Assembly (NCBI GenBank): GCA_018806985.1
Contig: JADANN010000364.1
Span: forward strand, 5,635,001-5,699,000
Direction of reading: 5' to 3'
Origin: Angiostrongylus vasorum
Taxonomy: Eukaryota > Nematoda > Chromadorea > Rhabditida > Metastrongylidae
Length of the DNA stretch: 64,000 nt
Shown here: one piece after another, positions 45,111-58,264 of the stretch
Layout: the number at the start of each line of letters is the position of its first letter
How positions within the stretch are numbered: the stretch's first letter is position 1
Notes under the pieces: generated by a model
The model's database searches: none
What the model was told of the DNA's origin: nothing
Seen by the model: only the letters and a program-made list of their open reading frames with translations
Position numbers and translations under genes: made by a program

Positions 45111-45485
45111 TGCCCTCCCAACGGTTTACGGCCTCATCGTGGCTGGGAGGTGTTCCTGGGTGTCGGACTGCGATGCACAGCGGGAGGATTCGTCTCCACG
45201 GCAGGGTCTCCCAAGCTGAGAAGGAGTCCGGCGTTTCGATCAGGAAGCCTAGCTAAGAGTAAACCAATACCAGGATCCACCACCGTTCTGGTATCAAAGT
45301 CGCATCGTGGCAAATCTCCCTCTGATCCACAAGGGCTGTGATTGCCTGTGGTGGTGAAGACCTGGGACAGACTTTGGCCAGGCTGACCTCAAGATTCCAG
45401 GGAACCACAATGGCTTAACCAGCAAAGCTCCGAAAAAATTGTGATTATGCTGGAGCCAGCACAACCGTACAGGTATCAAGTATTG
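45111..45485 (+). repeat. Repeat family C, complete copy
   Basis: CCTCCCAACGGTTTACGGCC to GATTATGCTGGAGCCAGCAC, ending in GGTATCAAGTATT. Aligns with 24604-25005 throughout. Confidence 0.75.
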
Positions 45486-45854
45486 AAAAATTGTGCTAAG
45501 TTACATGAATTTTTTCATCAATATTCTACGTAAAGAAGTATTTATTTCCGATAGACTACTGCGAAACTACTGGTCTGGTCGCTTTTGCAGCGGTTGTTGC
45601 CCGTCGCGTCGGACAAGCAGACATCGAAGCAGCAGATTTCTGTGGAGAAGAAAATTAAACGATCCGGTAAGGTGTGCGTATGAATCGGTCACATTACTAA
45701 TGAATACTATGCGAGATTCAAAAGATATTTCCCACATCTTCGCGATATTGGCATAGAATGCTAATCATTCTCTGCTTATAGATTTTGGTCGAAAGTAACA
45801 CAGCGGAAGTGAGAACAGCCTCGGTGAGTTACTGGTGATATTATATCAAGAATA

Positions 45855-45990
45855 ATCTCGTGAAGCTGACCTCGAGACACCAGGGAACCACGACAGCTGG
45901 ACCAACAAAACTCCCAAAGAGTGGAGATTATGCTGGGGCCCGCACAACCAGTCACGATGGGCAATCCAAGTATCCAAACAAGTATAATAT
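45855..45990 (+). repeat. Repeat family C, 3' fragment
   Basis: GCTGACCTCGAGACACCAGGG to GGGCCCGCACAACCAGTCAC plus a CCAAGTATCCAAACAAGTAT tail; 5'-truncated, same direction as the copy 370 bases before it. Confidence 0.7.
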
Positions 45991-46609
45991 CAGGAATTAG
46001 AATAACTTTAGGTATGGGTAGGAAACAACAGAAGAAATTAATACTATGAGCATTTAATGAAGTTTTTTCACTCAATAAGGATTTTCCAAAAAAGCAACAT
46101 AGGTCAGAATGGCCTACTGAAAGTTGTCGACATTAAGAAACACAGCTAGCAAAGATAACTGCATTAGTCTATTTAAAAGTGACAAGCAATACGAACAGTA
46201 GCTCCAATCCTTTACCATCAACGGGTTTCATCTTGCAGTGGGGGGTCAGTTATTTCGAAAGCTAGTCTAACTCTTGCATGCTAAGGCATAGTTAAGGTAA
46301 ATTAATGCCAGGAATTATCACGTTCTTGGTAGCAACTAATCATATTGGAAGAAATCACCTTCCGATTGTCAAGAGGAAGCCATTGTTCATGGTGATAATC
46401 TGCTACCGCACAACTATACTGTGACTCCAAAGCAAAATGCTGGAGCAATTCCTCATTGTGTTAGGGCCCGCATGATACCTTTTCTACCATTCAGAAGTTC
46501 CAGAAATGAAAAACCAAAGCAGAAAAAAAAGTAATTACAGCTGATAAAGTAGTGGTGTTTAAGGCGTTGGGTAATGAAGTGATAGTGACGCCACTATTCA
46601 CACGGACTC
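45991..46609. other. Unassigned stretch
   Basis: AT-rich; nothing supportable. Confidence 0.4.
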
Positions 46610-46840
46610 TTTGCGGCCCGAAAAAATTGGCACGAGATTCGTCTGGGACCAATCCACTCCCTCTATTGCAAGCTGGAACTAGCAAGGTGTACCAGAAAAT
46701 GAAGAAACCACGTCGAGAAGAGGAACAACTGTGGATCGTCCACAAGGATCGTCGGCTCTGATGAAGACGAAGACGTAGAAGCGTTAGCCCAACAAATATC
46801 TCTATGAAACTCGTGTAAGCTCAACAATTTGAACACATAT
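46610..46840 (+). repeat. Family D copy with preceding open frame
   Basis: The core CTGATGA (46758-46764), AGACGAAGACGT stem and GAAGCG, then AAACTCGTGTAAGCTCAAC. The 50 codons before it are open and read KMKKPRREEEQLWIVHKD, the same GGAACAA(C/T)TGTGGA block that precedes the core in the 18.1-kb copies, suggesting that an element ORF once ended here. Confidence 0.55.
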
Positions 46841-49144
46841 GACATATAATGTTGATTCGTGTGAAAAAAAGTAGTGTTTGGAATAGAAAAAGAACAACTC
46901 CATAGCAGTTTTCAAAGTAAATGCTCTCTCGCAGTTCCAGAAACTCATGCATAGGTGAAAACTGTGAACGAAGAGCGAAATATTGATAACACTGAATAAA
47001 ATATGTAGCAAAAATGACGTAGCACAGCCAGCTGTGCTCGAAATTAATAATAGAAGCTTAAAATGTTTGCTCTAAACAGTGCACTAGATGATGAAGGACT
47101 GACTATAATGGCAGCAAGCATTGTGTGCAGTTAAGGGCCATTCCATAAACAGAATCAGAACTGAAAGTGTAAGGCAGCCTCCGACCATGAGAATGCACTA
47201 ACTCAAAAGAACACCTTACATTCCTTCACGTTCCAGAAAAATAAGTGAACTTACTAAGTAAATGCTACAGAAGTTTTCTTGATAATTATACAGCTCATTT
47301 TAACCTATTTTGGTAATGAAAAGGTAGAAAAGCAGAGTGGTGACTGAGGAAGATGAAAGCTTGGTTGTAGTTGCTGTGGAAATCAGCAGGGTCTCATGAT
47401 ACGAAGACATCGTCGACGATTTTGCTGACTGTGTAACAGTCAACAGAGTGTATCGGAAACGCCATCTGTGCAATAAAAACAATTTGATACTGCATCTAGA
47501 AAAAGTTCTAAGCGCCGATGCAAACAAAAGCATCGAATTTGCCGTCCACAGGAAACTTACGAACAATGACTGGCAGCGAGTCAGGTGGGAAATCGAAGAG
47601 TCGGACCGCACGTACAAGTTAAGAAAAAATGTTGTAGCAAGCAATATTCATTTCAATAGCATAAAATTTCAGTGAAGAGCGTTCAACCTTATAGTGCTTT
47701 TGAAATTTCAAGACCTAGCCGGGGATACTGGAAGATTTCTGACAGTTCCTCAAGACATCATTCAAGTATTCTTTCGAGAGAGGCCATTCCAATTGCATAG
47801 AATGGTGAGAGGTTGGTTCGATTCAGATGCTCGAATTTTCGATGTGCTCATCCGCTATCTTTACGCCTTTAATCTACCATTGCAATGTAACGGTGGAACA
47901 ATCTTCTTTTTCCGTTTTCTTATCGTTATAAAGCGAAGGAAAAAAAGTGATCCTTCATGCAAAATATAAGGTAAAAACCAAGATTGACAAAAACCAAAGA
48001 ATATGAAGACTTGGATGTTCCGTCCTCATAGCGGCTAAAGTGAAGACTGTCATGGTAATAGAAACGTGGTAGGAGGTAGAATATGGCGCACTTTTTTGGG
48101 CATGCTTTAGTGACTATTGGCGGATTTTTTTCTATTCCCAAAGGAGCCACATGAACGATTCCCGAAAAGGGCATTTGAGTCGGGTGCTGGTCGAATTCTC
48201 GGTCCACGTCTCATAATAGTTCATATAAATGAACGATCCCATCAAGTCCTAGTCGCACTGCCTATAAATTGCCAAGAAATCGATGTTGAGTCGCCAAAAT
48301 CGTCCGCCAAAAGAAACGATGACCACCATCCAGAAAAGAACCCATTTGCATTGAATAAACATCTTACAGTAGGAAATATTCTGCAGAAGTGACTGCGTAA
48401 CATAACTTGGAAAATCTCCCCATCTCTGTAGAATTCATGCGAGGTGACCTTGCAAAGACACTAAATGGTGACAAGAAGAACCCAGAAACTTACAAAAGAA
48501 GAAACAGCAGTAATGAAGTGTTAAGTAGTTAAACGAGTAAAAGTATGAACGAACTACACAAATAAGAGAGCTGAAAAGTATACTAGCACGAATGAAGTGA
48601 TAATGTGAAAGGGTACTTCCCGATAACTAGTTCTTCTGTAGTCATAGTCTTGAATAGTCAGTATGAACTGGTATTTCTAAGAACGGTGAATAAAAACGCA
48701 GTTAGTGAAAGAAAATGGTCATAGTTTCAGCCAAAGATAGTTGTGTGGAAATAAAACTTAAATTGTGACCTGACAGAAAAGGCGTAAAATCGAGCAGTAA
48801 CGATGTGGATTGGAAGTCAGTGGATGGTGACAGGTGGAGATTCGTTGGCAATCGCCGGGTTAGGAACGACCGTGCACGGCATCAATTTACTGTAGGTAAA
48901 TTGCCGTCAAACAATGCGGAGACGTTCACAATCCGGAAACGTTTCGAATCCTAAGACATCTGTAATTCAGTGGACGAAGCGAACTCAAGAGCTTGTCGCT
49001 CACCTTCACTACACCAATGATGTCCAGGAAATCTACTGTTCATTCATTGAAACAGTGATTAAAAGAGTGATTAAAGAGTGACACATTAATCATCGATGTG
49101 GATTCTGCGCAGCTGGTCTTAAATACTCAATGACACACTTGACA
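46841..49144. other. Unassigned stretch
   Basis: No supportable gene. Plus-strand frames at 47448-47675 (NKSIEFAVHRKLTNNDW) and 48117-48392 are open but unrecognised. Confidence 0.3.
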
Positions 49145-49530
49145 CTTGAACGGCCCGTCCTCACTGGTTGTGCGGGCCCCAGAATAATCACCATTTATCG
49201 GAGATTTGTTGGTTAAGCCATTGTGGTTCCGTGGAATCCCCTAGGTCAGCCTGGCCAAAGTCTGCCCCAGGTCTAAATCACCACGGGCAGTCGTCGCAGC
49301 CCTTGTGGATCAGAGGGAGATTTGCCACCATGCGACTTTGATACCAGGACGGTGGCGGGTCCTGATATTGGTTTACTCTTAGCTTGGCTTCCTGATGGAA
49401 ACGCTGGATTCCTTCTCGGCTTGGAAGACCCTGCCGGGGGACGAATCCCTCCGTTGTACATCGCACTCCAACACCCAGGAACACCTCCCAGCCACGATGA
49501 GGCGGTAAACCGTTGGAGGAATACTCAATG
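49145..49530 (-). repeat. Repeat family C, complete copy, inverted
   Basis: The complement reads CCTCCAACGGTTTACCGCCT to GGGGCCCGCACAACCAGTGA with a TTCAAGTGTCAAGTGTG tail; same structure as 24604 and 45111. Confidence 0.75.
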
Positions 49531-49614
49531 AAACGCATATAAAAAGCGGTGAATGTGCTAACGAGCTATTTTGTTTTCAATACGATTGTAATCTTCGTTT
49601 GATGGTTTTTCTGT

Positions 49615-50010
49615 TCTAGCCAAGGAGGTGTTTGGCTGGGTAGACTGCAGTCAACTTGACCTTTTCCAGGCCTCAGCTTTCTGAGCAAAGCGAAATCCGC
49701 CTAAACGTCGGCTTTTCCGTGAATAAAGAATGAAGTAAAAACACGTGTTTGCTCATCAAAGAAAACAGCGGTTTTCCATTTACTTGTTACTCCTTACTTG
49801 TATTAATAAACTAACACATGATGCTACAAAAATTCTATTGACTGAGGCTGATTTGCGCGCTTCTTCAATGCGCCGGATTCCACCGTTCGGCTATGAAGAC
49901 GAAGACTAATTTTGCAAGAAGTGACTACTCTACGCACTCGACCCGAATCTCTCAGGTTCTGAAGAAAGGAGAGGCGGCGAAACGTTATCCATATTTTTTC
50001 TGAGAGGAAT
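49615..50010 (+). repeat. Two family D fragments
   Basis: The first (49650-49740) has TTGACCTTTTCCAGGCCTCA and GCCTAAACGTCGGC; the second (49895-50010) has CTGAAGA at 49959-49965 and GAAACG at 49979-49984 with a poor stem between. Confidence 0.5.
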
Positions 50011-50828
50011 TGTTCAACGTGGGCGACAATGAAAAGCTGTTGGAATAATGGACGAAAGTAATCTACAGAAGTCATGCACTGTTTCGAATACAATTCTATT
50101 GTTAACTGCGCCAGTTTTAGAGCTATGGTGATTGCTTTCGATTCCATCGACAGAGTGATCTTTGCTTTCACAACGGTAACGCTGACATTACCCACGTATG
50201 CTTATTTGATTTCAAAGTGCTAGTTCCGCTCTCCAAGATCAGTTTCGCAATGAAAGTTTTCTATGCAGCAAGAACTAACAAAACAGTACACACGATGAAA
50301 TGCAACCATCCGGTTTAGTCCGGTTTTGCAGGAGATTCAGCGGATCGTGTATACACAGTAGCAAAGTTTACTGGGATAACATGAGAGTACAATACAAAAT
50401 ACACTGATCCAGATTCATAGACCAGGAAAAAATTTCATTTGGCAGACATAGAAGATGTAAAGACAAAGAAAGTCTGGAGCACTACTCGGGCAGAAAAGTA
50501 TTTTTGTGAACTCGTTAACCCTTTCACATCAAAAAGTGATCTTTCAATAACTGACGATAATCTCTCCGTCATTAGTGTGTTTCAGAAGCCCAGATCAACA
50601 GCGATTTATAGAAAAGACTTTGCTCCTGCGGAATAATCGAATACGTAGTTCCTTTGAAATTTAATTGTGTCTAGAAATGAAATTTTCAAAGAAAAAACTA
50701 GTGACGAAGTCTAAGTTGACAGAATTTCGAGCACAAGGGCAGCAGCTACAAACAGGAACGATACACTGTGCGAAACTATGTTGTCCTTCCGAACGAACTA
50801 GAACATTGGAGCGAAACAGCTCCAGAAA
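50011..50828. other. Unassigned stretch
   Basis: A 65-codon polar plus-strand open frame (50439-50636) is unrecognised; otherwise nothing supportable. Confidence 0.3.
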
Positions 50829-50879
50829 ATGAGGAATCCACAAGTGTATAACAAGGACAGTACAGTAACAGTACAGTTA

Positions 50880-51165
50880 CAGTACGCCAAACAGATGAGG
50901 ATAAGGTGGGCCGGATATGCAATGCGTATGCATGACAACCGATGGACAAGAGCCGTTAGTGACTGGATTCCTCGGGATGTTAAACGCACCGCAAGAATAC
51001 CACCTACTCGATGGTCAGAGTTCTTCTCGAAAAGCCTAGAAGAAAGATATGATGCTCGACGAGACTCTAGAGCAAGCAGAACCCACGGGGCTACTCTTGC
51101 ACGCTACAGGGGAAAAATGGAAAATTTACCGGCGCCCGCTCGAGTCACTCGAGGATCAACGGGAC
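50880..51165 (+). mobile_element. RTE-type LINE fragment, C-terminal end of the reverse transcriptase ORF
   Basis: RTE retrotransposons encode an endonuclease-reverse transcriptase whose C-terminus carries a recognisable RWAGHVMR / DNRWT / W.PRD.KR...GRPP.RW signature. Here the frame reads RIRWAGYAMRMHDNRWTRAV, DWIPRDVKRTARIPPTRW and SEFFSKSLEERYDARRDSRA without a stop, then degrades after THGATLARYRGKME. Only the last ~95 residues are present, as expected for a 5'-truncated copy. Not functional. Confidence 0.85.
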
Positions 51166-52799
51166 TGCAGGTGATACAGGCGATAACAAGGAATTTTTAC
51201 TTTGTTGGTAAAGAGATGGAGATTCTACCAGTTCTTATGGCAATTAGTTAACTTCACTACTAGTTGAGAGAAAATGGTGTGAACTTGAAAACGGGTAATC
51301 ATTTTCGCATCGTATGACTTCTATAGAGGTCACGTCGTGGCTCTAGTGTTAAACGCTTGCGATTCGAATTTCGTCAACTTCTAAAAGCATGTAAAGAATC
51401 GTGGCCAAATGTTCGAAAAACACGTCATCTCTCACATCAGATTTCAAAAAGTTTCATATCAGCGTCAGACTCTGTGGCATAATTTGAAAACATTGACGAA
51501 TGACAATGAGAATATGAGAATAATAATTAAACAGACGGTAGTTCCATCTCCATCGCATCACTACTGACGTAATAGTGTTAATCAAGAATGGATCGCGTTA
51601 TGTTTTCTGGACGGCTTTCACAGCGAGAGTAATGGGATTGGTTTACTGTTCTCTCTGAAGACGCTGGTAGTCATGAAAAACATTTTTATTGCTCGTAAGT
51701 GAGTCACTGAACAAAAAAAGACCATTGTGGAACAGCTTGTCTAGTTGTATTAGAGATCAAGAAATGAATATGAATAATCTGAGAAACGGTAGGGACGACG
51801 AAGAAGATGCAGTTCAGCCTTAGAACTTCCAAATTTTTACTTCACAGAGAACTGCAACAGAGACATGCAGATGGGTATCTCCTTTAAGAAAGCACGACTA
51901 GCGCATTACACAAAGCGTAATGAACAAAATCATAAACCTAGGATGCTATCATAGAAATAAAGTCGTTGAAGTTCACGAGGATGTGGGAAACGTCTTGTAT
52001 GATGGACACCTCTATATAGAAAGCCTCACTGACTGAACTCTGCAAGATTCATTGTTACACAGTAGTTCTACAGCTGCGTAAAGATCTTAAAGACGGTAAT
52101 GTCTTTCTCTCGCTTGGAGCTAAGGAACCTACTGAAAGCCTCGGATCGCGACTGTGATAGATGGAAACGTCGGAGACCTTCCATGATTAACGACACAGCA
52201 AGTGTTGCAGGTGATTTATTTGTCTCGTATACTGATGATGTTACACAACTGTTTTGAGTAAGACCTAAGAGCTGAATGACTACTAATACGTAGAAAGAAG
52301 AAGTATTCTCCGCCACTTTGCCATAAGTATACGATCAAGTGCAGAGTGATGACTTGTGGCCAATAAAGTTTTTCCAGAGTCCTTTGAATAAGATAAAAAA
52401 GACAAAAGATCAAGTCGTATCTGTGAATCAATAAGATTCAAAAACCTTTAAAGACCTTTAAAGAACGATTTTAATGTCACCCCACAAAAAAATTCATGGT
52501 CACACCTTATGCCGCAACGACGCCTTTCGTGTTGCTCTTCTCAGTCGATTTCCAGTCGGAAGAAATAAATCGATTATCAGAATAAAACGTAATTTTGTTT
52601 TATTCTTTTCTTCAACTACGCGGCGATTCCAAAAGAAACTGTGAAAACGATCTCTGCCGATTAGCTCATTACAAAGTCGGAACTACCGAAAATTGCACAA
52701 GACGAACTGCTCCAAAAAGTTATTCGCCATGCTGTTGCCACCAATTGGCGTAATAAAGGACAATATCACTTTTAACAATTATAAGGTGTACAAACTTGC
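51166..52799. other. Unassigned stretch
   Basis: No supportable gene or repeat family recognised. Confidence 0.4.
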
Positions 52800-53100
52800 G
52801 CTAAGACGCATTGAACGCAGTGATTAAAGTTGCCCTACAGTAAGTACAAAAGTAGGCTTTGGTTCGACCCTGCACCCCTTGCAAACCAAGTCCAGCGTCC
52901 CAACAGGGATCGACAAATTGGTCTCGGGCGTGTCTGAGAGGACAAAAAGACTGACGCCATTGATCTATTACCTGCCGCAAAGTTTTTGTATAGGCGCAAT
53001 ATTCATTGAACCACTTTTGCGATGCCTGATGAAATTGGATTCATAGCGTATCCCTAGGGAGTTGCGCAAACCCGAACGCATTATCCCATATCCTTTGAGA
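52800..53100 (+). repeat. tRNA-derived SINE, family A, strongly decayed
   Basis: B box-like TTGGTTCGACCCTGC at about 52860, then AACAGGGATCGACAAATTGG, GATGCCTGATGAAATTGGAT and CCCTAGGGAGTTG, in the order of the family A body. Confidence 0.55.
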
Positions 53101-55184
53101 CGTACAATTTAGATGTGAACTTGGATTGACTATTGGAAAACATATATTTTATAAAGGTTGGCTTGCCAGAAAAAAAACAGACATTCTACGGCCTTCCGTT
53201 CGCAATTTACCACTGCTCAGTTTTCTTGTAGGCCACTGGGGAAGATTTGAACACGGAGGGCTGCAATGTAAAGACCCCTCTTAGATTAAATTTCCATCTC
53301 AGTCAAAAGGCCCCGAGTCATGTTATTGGATTCATTTTGCATAGATCATGCATAATGCTCAGCGAAGAAACCAAACTAAGATAAAGAAGGATAGATGCAA
53401 GAAAGAAGTAGGATGAAGGCCGAAGTGCTGCAATTCGATGAAGTGTGAAGCTCGTGACTCAATGTTGGATGAAATCCGATGTTTGTTTAGGTTGAAAATT
53501 CCAAAAGTCAGCACACAATCTTAGCGCGGGCAGAATATGAGCTCGAATAACGTGAACTTTTTAGCAGAAAAAAGCTAAAAGCTTATGAGAGATAGGGGTG
53601 CAGTATAGAAGTGTTCGAGGACTGCGAAAAAGTGCCGATGTCGGGAACAGACTGAGTCAGACGATGAGAAATCGTCAACGAACCACACCGCATACACTTA
53701 CAGTTCTGTCAACCGGATTATATTCATCACATATTTGTTCGATTTAAAAACTTCAAATTCTCCTTTTCATCGAATAATCGATAACAATCTTTGAGTATCG
53801 TCATTAGTAGGGTATGGTGATGGATGAATGAATCGTTGGGAATACTAAATTCTCTAGTGGAAGGTAACATATTCCAGATCGTTATAAAATTCGTGGAGTC
53901 CGAAGCATATTCGCTTTGGGGGGTTTGAGATAATACATGAGGATCTTTTCCTGGACAGGCCGTAATGGGAACTTGAACGTCAGAAATATTTAAAACACGA
54001 CAAGGCAGACTCACGGTTGACGAATTTTTCCAGCGCTAAGCCTTCAAGTAATGTTTTCTTCGTTTTGCAGTCCCTAACCTTCTCCTGCGGTGCTCATGAA
54101 TGAAAAATAATGAGAAAAAGCATAAAATCCAATTGTAGACAGATTTTTTGCTTGCCCTTTAACTTCACATTGGCAGATTCTATCATCCGGAATGGCATGG
54201 GAATAGGGCAAGCACTCGAAAGTGGATACACTCATGCTGCTAGGAATCATCATCTGAAAACGAAAGAAGCTGTTCTCAAAAGGACAAAGATCTCGATTCA
54301 ACAGAACAGGATACTGCTCGGAAACTAATACATTTAGGCTATCATCACTAATTGCTAAAGTAGTTCAATAATATAGTGATGGTGCTCTTTTACCTAGTCG
54401 CTTAGCATAGTCACCGTATCTGGACATATTTCTGAATATGAAACTGCGATGTACAGTGAAGATCCCTCAGTAGTTCGACCAAGCTGAGAAGAGGTTCAAC
54501 ACTTTCATCCCAAAACAAGAAATCAGTACAAGAAATCAAGGTCATTCAGGTAGCAGCAATGTTGGCCAGTTGCCCCGGGAGCTCGGTAAAAAAGCCGTGT
54601 CTTATAAAGAAACTTGACTAAAAAGTGGAAAATGTTTTATGGTCCACAGGATTGTTCAAGGAGATGGAGAACTTAAACATTTAAGTAACTAAATGCGATC
54701 CCTTTTCTTTTAAATGACTTAACATTGTTCTGTTGGGAAGTGAATGATGTCGAGGCAAGTTTTTTTCTAAGCACTGGCATTGGAATTAAAAGGAAATGAT
54801 GTAAACAAATAGTGTAAAAGTGGTGCTCTCGCATGGAAATCTTATTCGCTCAGATCTAATCATGGAACAATCTGCTGGTTGTCTTCGTTCATGACATTGA
54901 AAGAAACTGACTTGAAAGTTGCGCCGTTTTGAAAGCCTTGTGCTTTTTCGAATTACATTCTCTGGAAAGACGACTTACAGCCCTAGAAACCATGGAAAAA
55001 GAGAGAGTTCTTTGTTTATAGCTTCGCTATTACTTTGCAAACCAACGAACACTTTAAGATTCAGTGAACCGCTTGCAAAACAACGATTGGAGAAACATCA
55101 AGGAATCCAGTTTACTGCAGAAAACAATGTATCGTTCAGTCGGATCATTGGAATTGCGAGGCTAACCCTTAAAATCGAACCTTC
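53101..55184. other. Unassigned stretch
   Basis: AT-rich; several 70-112 codon open frames on both strands without motifs. Nothing supportable. Confidence 0.35.
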
Positions 55185-55310
55185 TACGTATCCGCGAACA
55201 CCTGCAGTCCGGAGTTTTGCAAATATCTCAGCATCGCTGTGGTTGTATCAAGCATAAATACCTTGCCGTGAAAAATTGTGATAGGCAGTAAATAAAAAAG
55301 TTAACGTTGT
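55185..55310 (+). repeat. SINE family E, 3' part
   Basis: GTTTTGCAAATATCTCAGCA, TCGCTGTGGTTGTATCA and ACCTTGCCGTGAAAAATTGT ending GGCAGTAAATAAAAAAG, the family's 3' end without its tRNA-like head. Confidence 0.65.
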
Positions 55311-55544
55311 AAACTATATAGGACCAGGGCATATGAATGATGTAGTTAAGAGGTGCTCTGAAGTACTATTTCAGAGCAATTAAATATCGATGATCTTTGA
55401 GCATTCAGAGGTGAAAAACTCTCCGTTCCCTAAAAAATACAGCTGCAAAAAAAATATACAAAGCAGATTGTGAGAAATCGATAGAGCAGAATAAATAATC
55501 AGGTAAATATGGACTAAATACATAAATGGAGTCCTTTCGGTCAT

Positions 55545-55910
55545 AATAATGTTGAGATATGGGGAAAACTCGGAACACCAGCTAGGTCTCGAACCCGGGG
55601 CTCACGTGCTATCCACAGCACCAACCTAGGCCCTTGCTTTGCCTTGCCTTTGAAAATCGGACTGCACTCTCTAGATCATTCCCGTTGGCGTGTGATTGAT
55701 GATAGCACCAACAGAGTAGAAAATTCGCTGAGAGAAACGAAATTAAGGTCCTCGGTTGGTATGGTGGATAACAAGTGAACTCCGAAATGGCAATCACGGA
55801 TTCGATGCTCAACTCAGATTCCGAGTTCTGCACACATCTATGGATCATTGCGGTTGTTTTTACACAATACCCTAGCACGAAAAGGAATAGGCAGTAAATA
55901 AAAGTTGAAC
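55545..55910. repeat. SINE family E, outward-facing inverted pair
   Basis: Left half on the minus strand (complement: GTTGGTGCTGTGGATAGCAC A box region, GGGTTCGAGACC B box) and right half on the plus strand (TTGGTATGGTGGATAACAAG, GATTCGATGCTCAA), joined near 55690. The right end is TAGGCAGTAAATAAAAG. Confidence 0.65.
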
Positions 55911-56029
55911 ATCACTTTTGATAATATTTAAAACCAATAGGAAACGCCTTGGTAGTTTCATAAAAAGAATCGGAATGCCGAGAAATTCGTTGAAGTTATT
56001 GCACAAAGTAGTCATAGCAATACATATAA

Positions 56030-56314
56030 ACGATAAAAGGATAAAGCTTTCGGCGTTGATCAATCCCTGAGGGGGTTCGCCATGCATTCTACTTCATTAT
56101 GTATCGTTGGAGGTGATTGAATGCATATCTGGCCTTTACAATGACTCGCGGTGGCCTACCGATGTATCGAGTCAGTGCTGCTATCCTCCCAGACAAGTCT
56201 GGTACCAATATGCCGACCCCGGAGGGATGGAAGGCTTGGTGGGCAATGGGCGCGGAGATCGATTCCACGTGTGTGCGCAGCGGCGCCTCCAACCATTGCG
56301 GCACACGCGCCCTT
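56030..56314 (-). repeat. tRNA-derived SINE, family A
   Basis: The complement has GTGTGCCGCAATGGTTGGAG (A box) and GTGGAATCGATCTCC (B box), then a well-kept body; one of the least decayed copies. Confidence 0.8.
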
Positions 56315-57629
56315 AGTAATACATATAGCATAGTAAATCTTGTGATTTTCAGAGATGTTTTTACTCATTCGCTGTTCACCAGACGCATGATAATCTATTC
56401 GTTTGTAGGGTTTTCATCTACGTGCGATGATCAATATCGAAAATCAAATGGTAAGGTAGGGTTGAAATATTGAAAGACCACATGCACTCCAGGAAAACAG
56501 CAAAAGAGAAACAATCTGAAAGGTGAAAAGCGAGGGAGACTTCCTTATTTGTCAAAACGATGCTTGAAGTGCTCTTAATGCGATCCAGACGGGGCCAATA
56601 CCAACTAGACAACCTGCATCCTCATGGTGTTTCCTGTCATGATTCACTTTTAGCTTCTCACTAGACAGCAATCATTATTGCATTACACTGCTGCTTTCAA
56701 TCACTTGACCGATATTTATTGCGGCTTGCATAAGTGGACAGCTATGGATCCGTCGCAGAAAAAAAGGACCTCCGATGTGAAGAAAAACGATCTCGACGTG
56801 TCAGTGTCACGCCTCATTGAGAATTAGATCCAAAGCACAGGAAAGCGTTAAATTTTTAAGTCACACCTTAACAGGTGGGAAGAGTGAGAGTTCAGCGAGA
56901 TGCCGTGACGATTGGCAATGGAAAAACCTGCGCAAAATATTGAAGGTCGTTTGCATTTGGTTTACATAGACAGCGAAAAAAGAAATTGGTAACGATGAAA
57001 AACTTATTCAAGGCAGAATAGAGGTTGGGGATGTGTGGGAGGAGAAAGCTCATAACATATGTCGTGTGTGTGAAACAAAACAACAAAAGATAACGTGTAG
57101 GATGAAAGGAATAGTAGAACAGTATTGTCCAGCTTCTTTTCTATTCCCCCACCTAAGCTTCTTTCATTTAAGATTTCTAGGAGAAAATTGCATAGATTTA
57201 ATTGATTTCAATTTTCACAGATGAAATCAGAACTTTTTACAATCGGTTTCAGATTGCTTCAATTTCTAATAGCTTTGAAGTAAAAAAAATTGGCCACTTA
57301 TTCTCAACGAACCTTTAAACAATGGCCTGTTGAATTTCGAACGAGCAGTCAAAGCGATGAAACAAATCGTGATTTTCTTTTCCTCAGAGGTAAAAAACAG
57401 TTTTGTAGAGAGAACCACTTCGTCTTCCAAGCTCAAGAGTTCTTATTCAAATCGGGAGGATTCAAGAACCTCAGAATGGTACAATTACGAGCGATTATCG
57501 TAAAATTGCAGTGAATCCAGTATCTGTGGAAATTAGCTGCGGAGAAACAAGAAATATTAAGGGAGAAAAATAAGCCCCCCTGGGGAAAAGCGTCTTCAAA
57601 ATCTGTTATGATAACTGGATTTACTCCTA
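56315..57629. other. Unassigned stretch
   Basis: No supportable gene; a 74-codon plus-strand open frame at 57290-57514 is unrecognised. Confidence 0.35.
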
Positions 57630-57790
57630 GTTCTTTGAGAATAAGTTCAACAATCGATAAGTCGCTATTTTCCTTGAAAGCATTCGTGAGGTTGTTACTA
57701 TACTATCCACTGATAGTAGCCAACATTTCGGCGGATGTCACTTTGTTCAGAGCCCGCAAATCCACGTTAGCTGCAATCTAGTCAGCCAAA
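57630..57790 (-). repeat. Family D copy
   Basis: The complement reads GGGCTCTGAACAAAGTGACA, then CATCCGCCGAAATGTTGGC, followed by GTAACAACCTCACGAATGC. The CTGAnnA-stem-GAAA order is kept with core changes. Confidence 0.5.
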
Positions 57791-57935
57791 CACCACCGTA
57801 ACATCAACAAAAACACCACAACACCTAAATTCCTAAGTTCAAATTTTAATTCCTAATTTGAATTCAGTAAAAAAATCCAACAATCGAAACTTCAAGGGGA
57901 TTCTAGGAATATGTGCTAGGAATATTCGCTTATTT

Positions 57936-58129
57936 TTAAAAGTAATGCAAAGCATAGAAGATGAACAGCATATGGGACTTGGATAGTGAGCGAGATTCTA
58001 GAGTAGGAGGGAATTCAACTGTGTAGTCTGTCAAGTCGCCTTTAGTTCCAATGTTCCCACCCGGCGGATTAAGGGGATCCGAAAAACCGGAAACTCCACT
58101 TTGATGAGGTTTACAATCGCCATCATTGA
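57936..58129 (-). CDS. Probable last exon of an unidentified minus-strand gene
   Basis: A strong acceptor GCTTTCTCTACAG (its G at 58130) opens 64 codons to TAA at 57936-57938. The translation is hydrophilic and typical of a disordered C-terminus: NDGDCKPHQSGVSGFSDPLN, then PPGGNIGTKGDLTDYTVEF, PPTLESRS and an aromatic end. It may follow the exon at about 58219-58264, read in the frame PSPKVRKSYSDE, across a donor AAA|GTAAAT that would restore the frame. Not recognised. Confidence 0.4.
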
Positions 58130-58218
58130 CTGTAGAGAAAGCGTCCCTTAAAAATAAACCCATATTAGATGACATCACTAGAAGTGAGAAGAGAATCGCT
58201 TGTTTTTTTTATTTACTT

Positions 58219-58264
58219 TCATCTGAATAGGATTTTCGGACCTTCGGGCTTGGCCTTTCCATTT
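58219..58264 (-). CDS. Possible short exon
   Basis: Acceptor TTTATACCAG (ending 58265) followed by sequence open in all three frames for 12-15 codons: one ends KPEGPKILFR then TGA, another reads MERPSPKVRKSYSDE into a GTAAAT donor. Which is used cannot be decided here. Confidence 0.3.
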
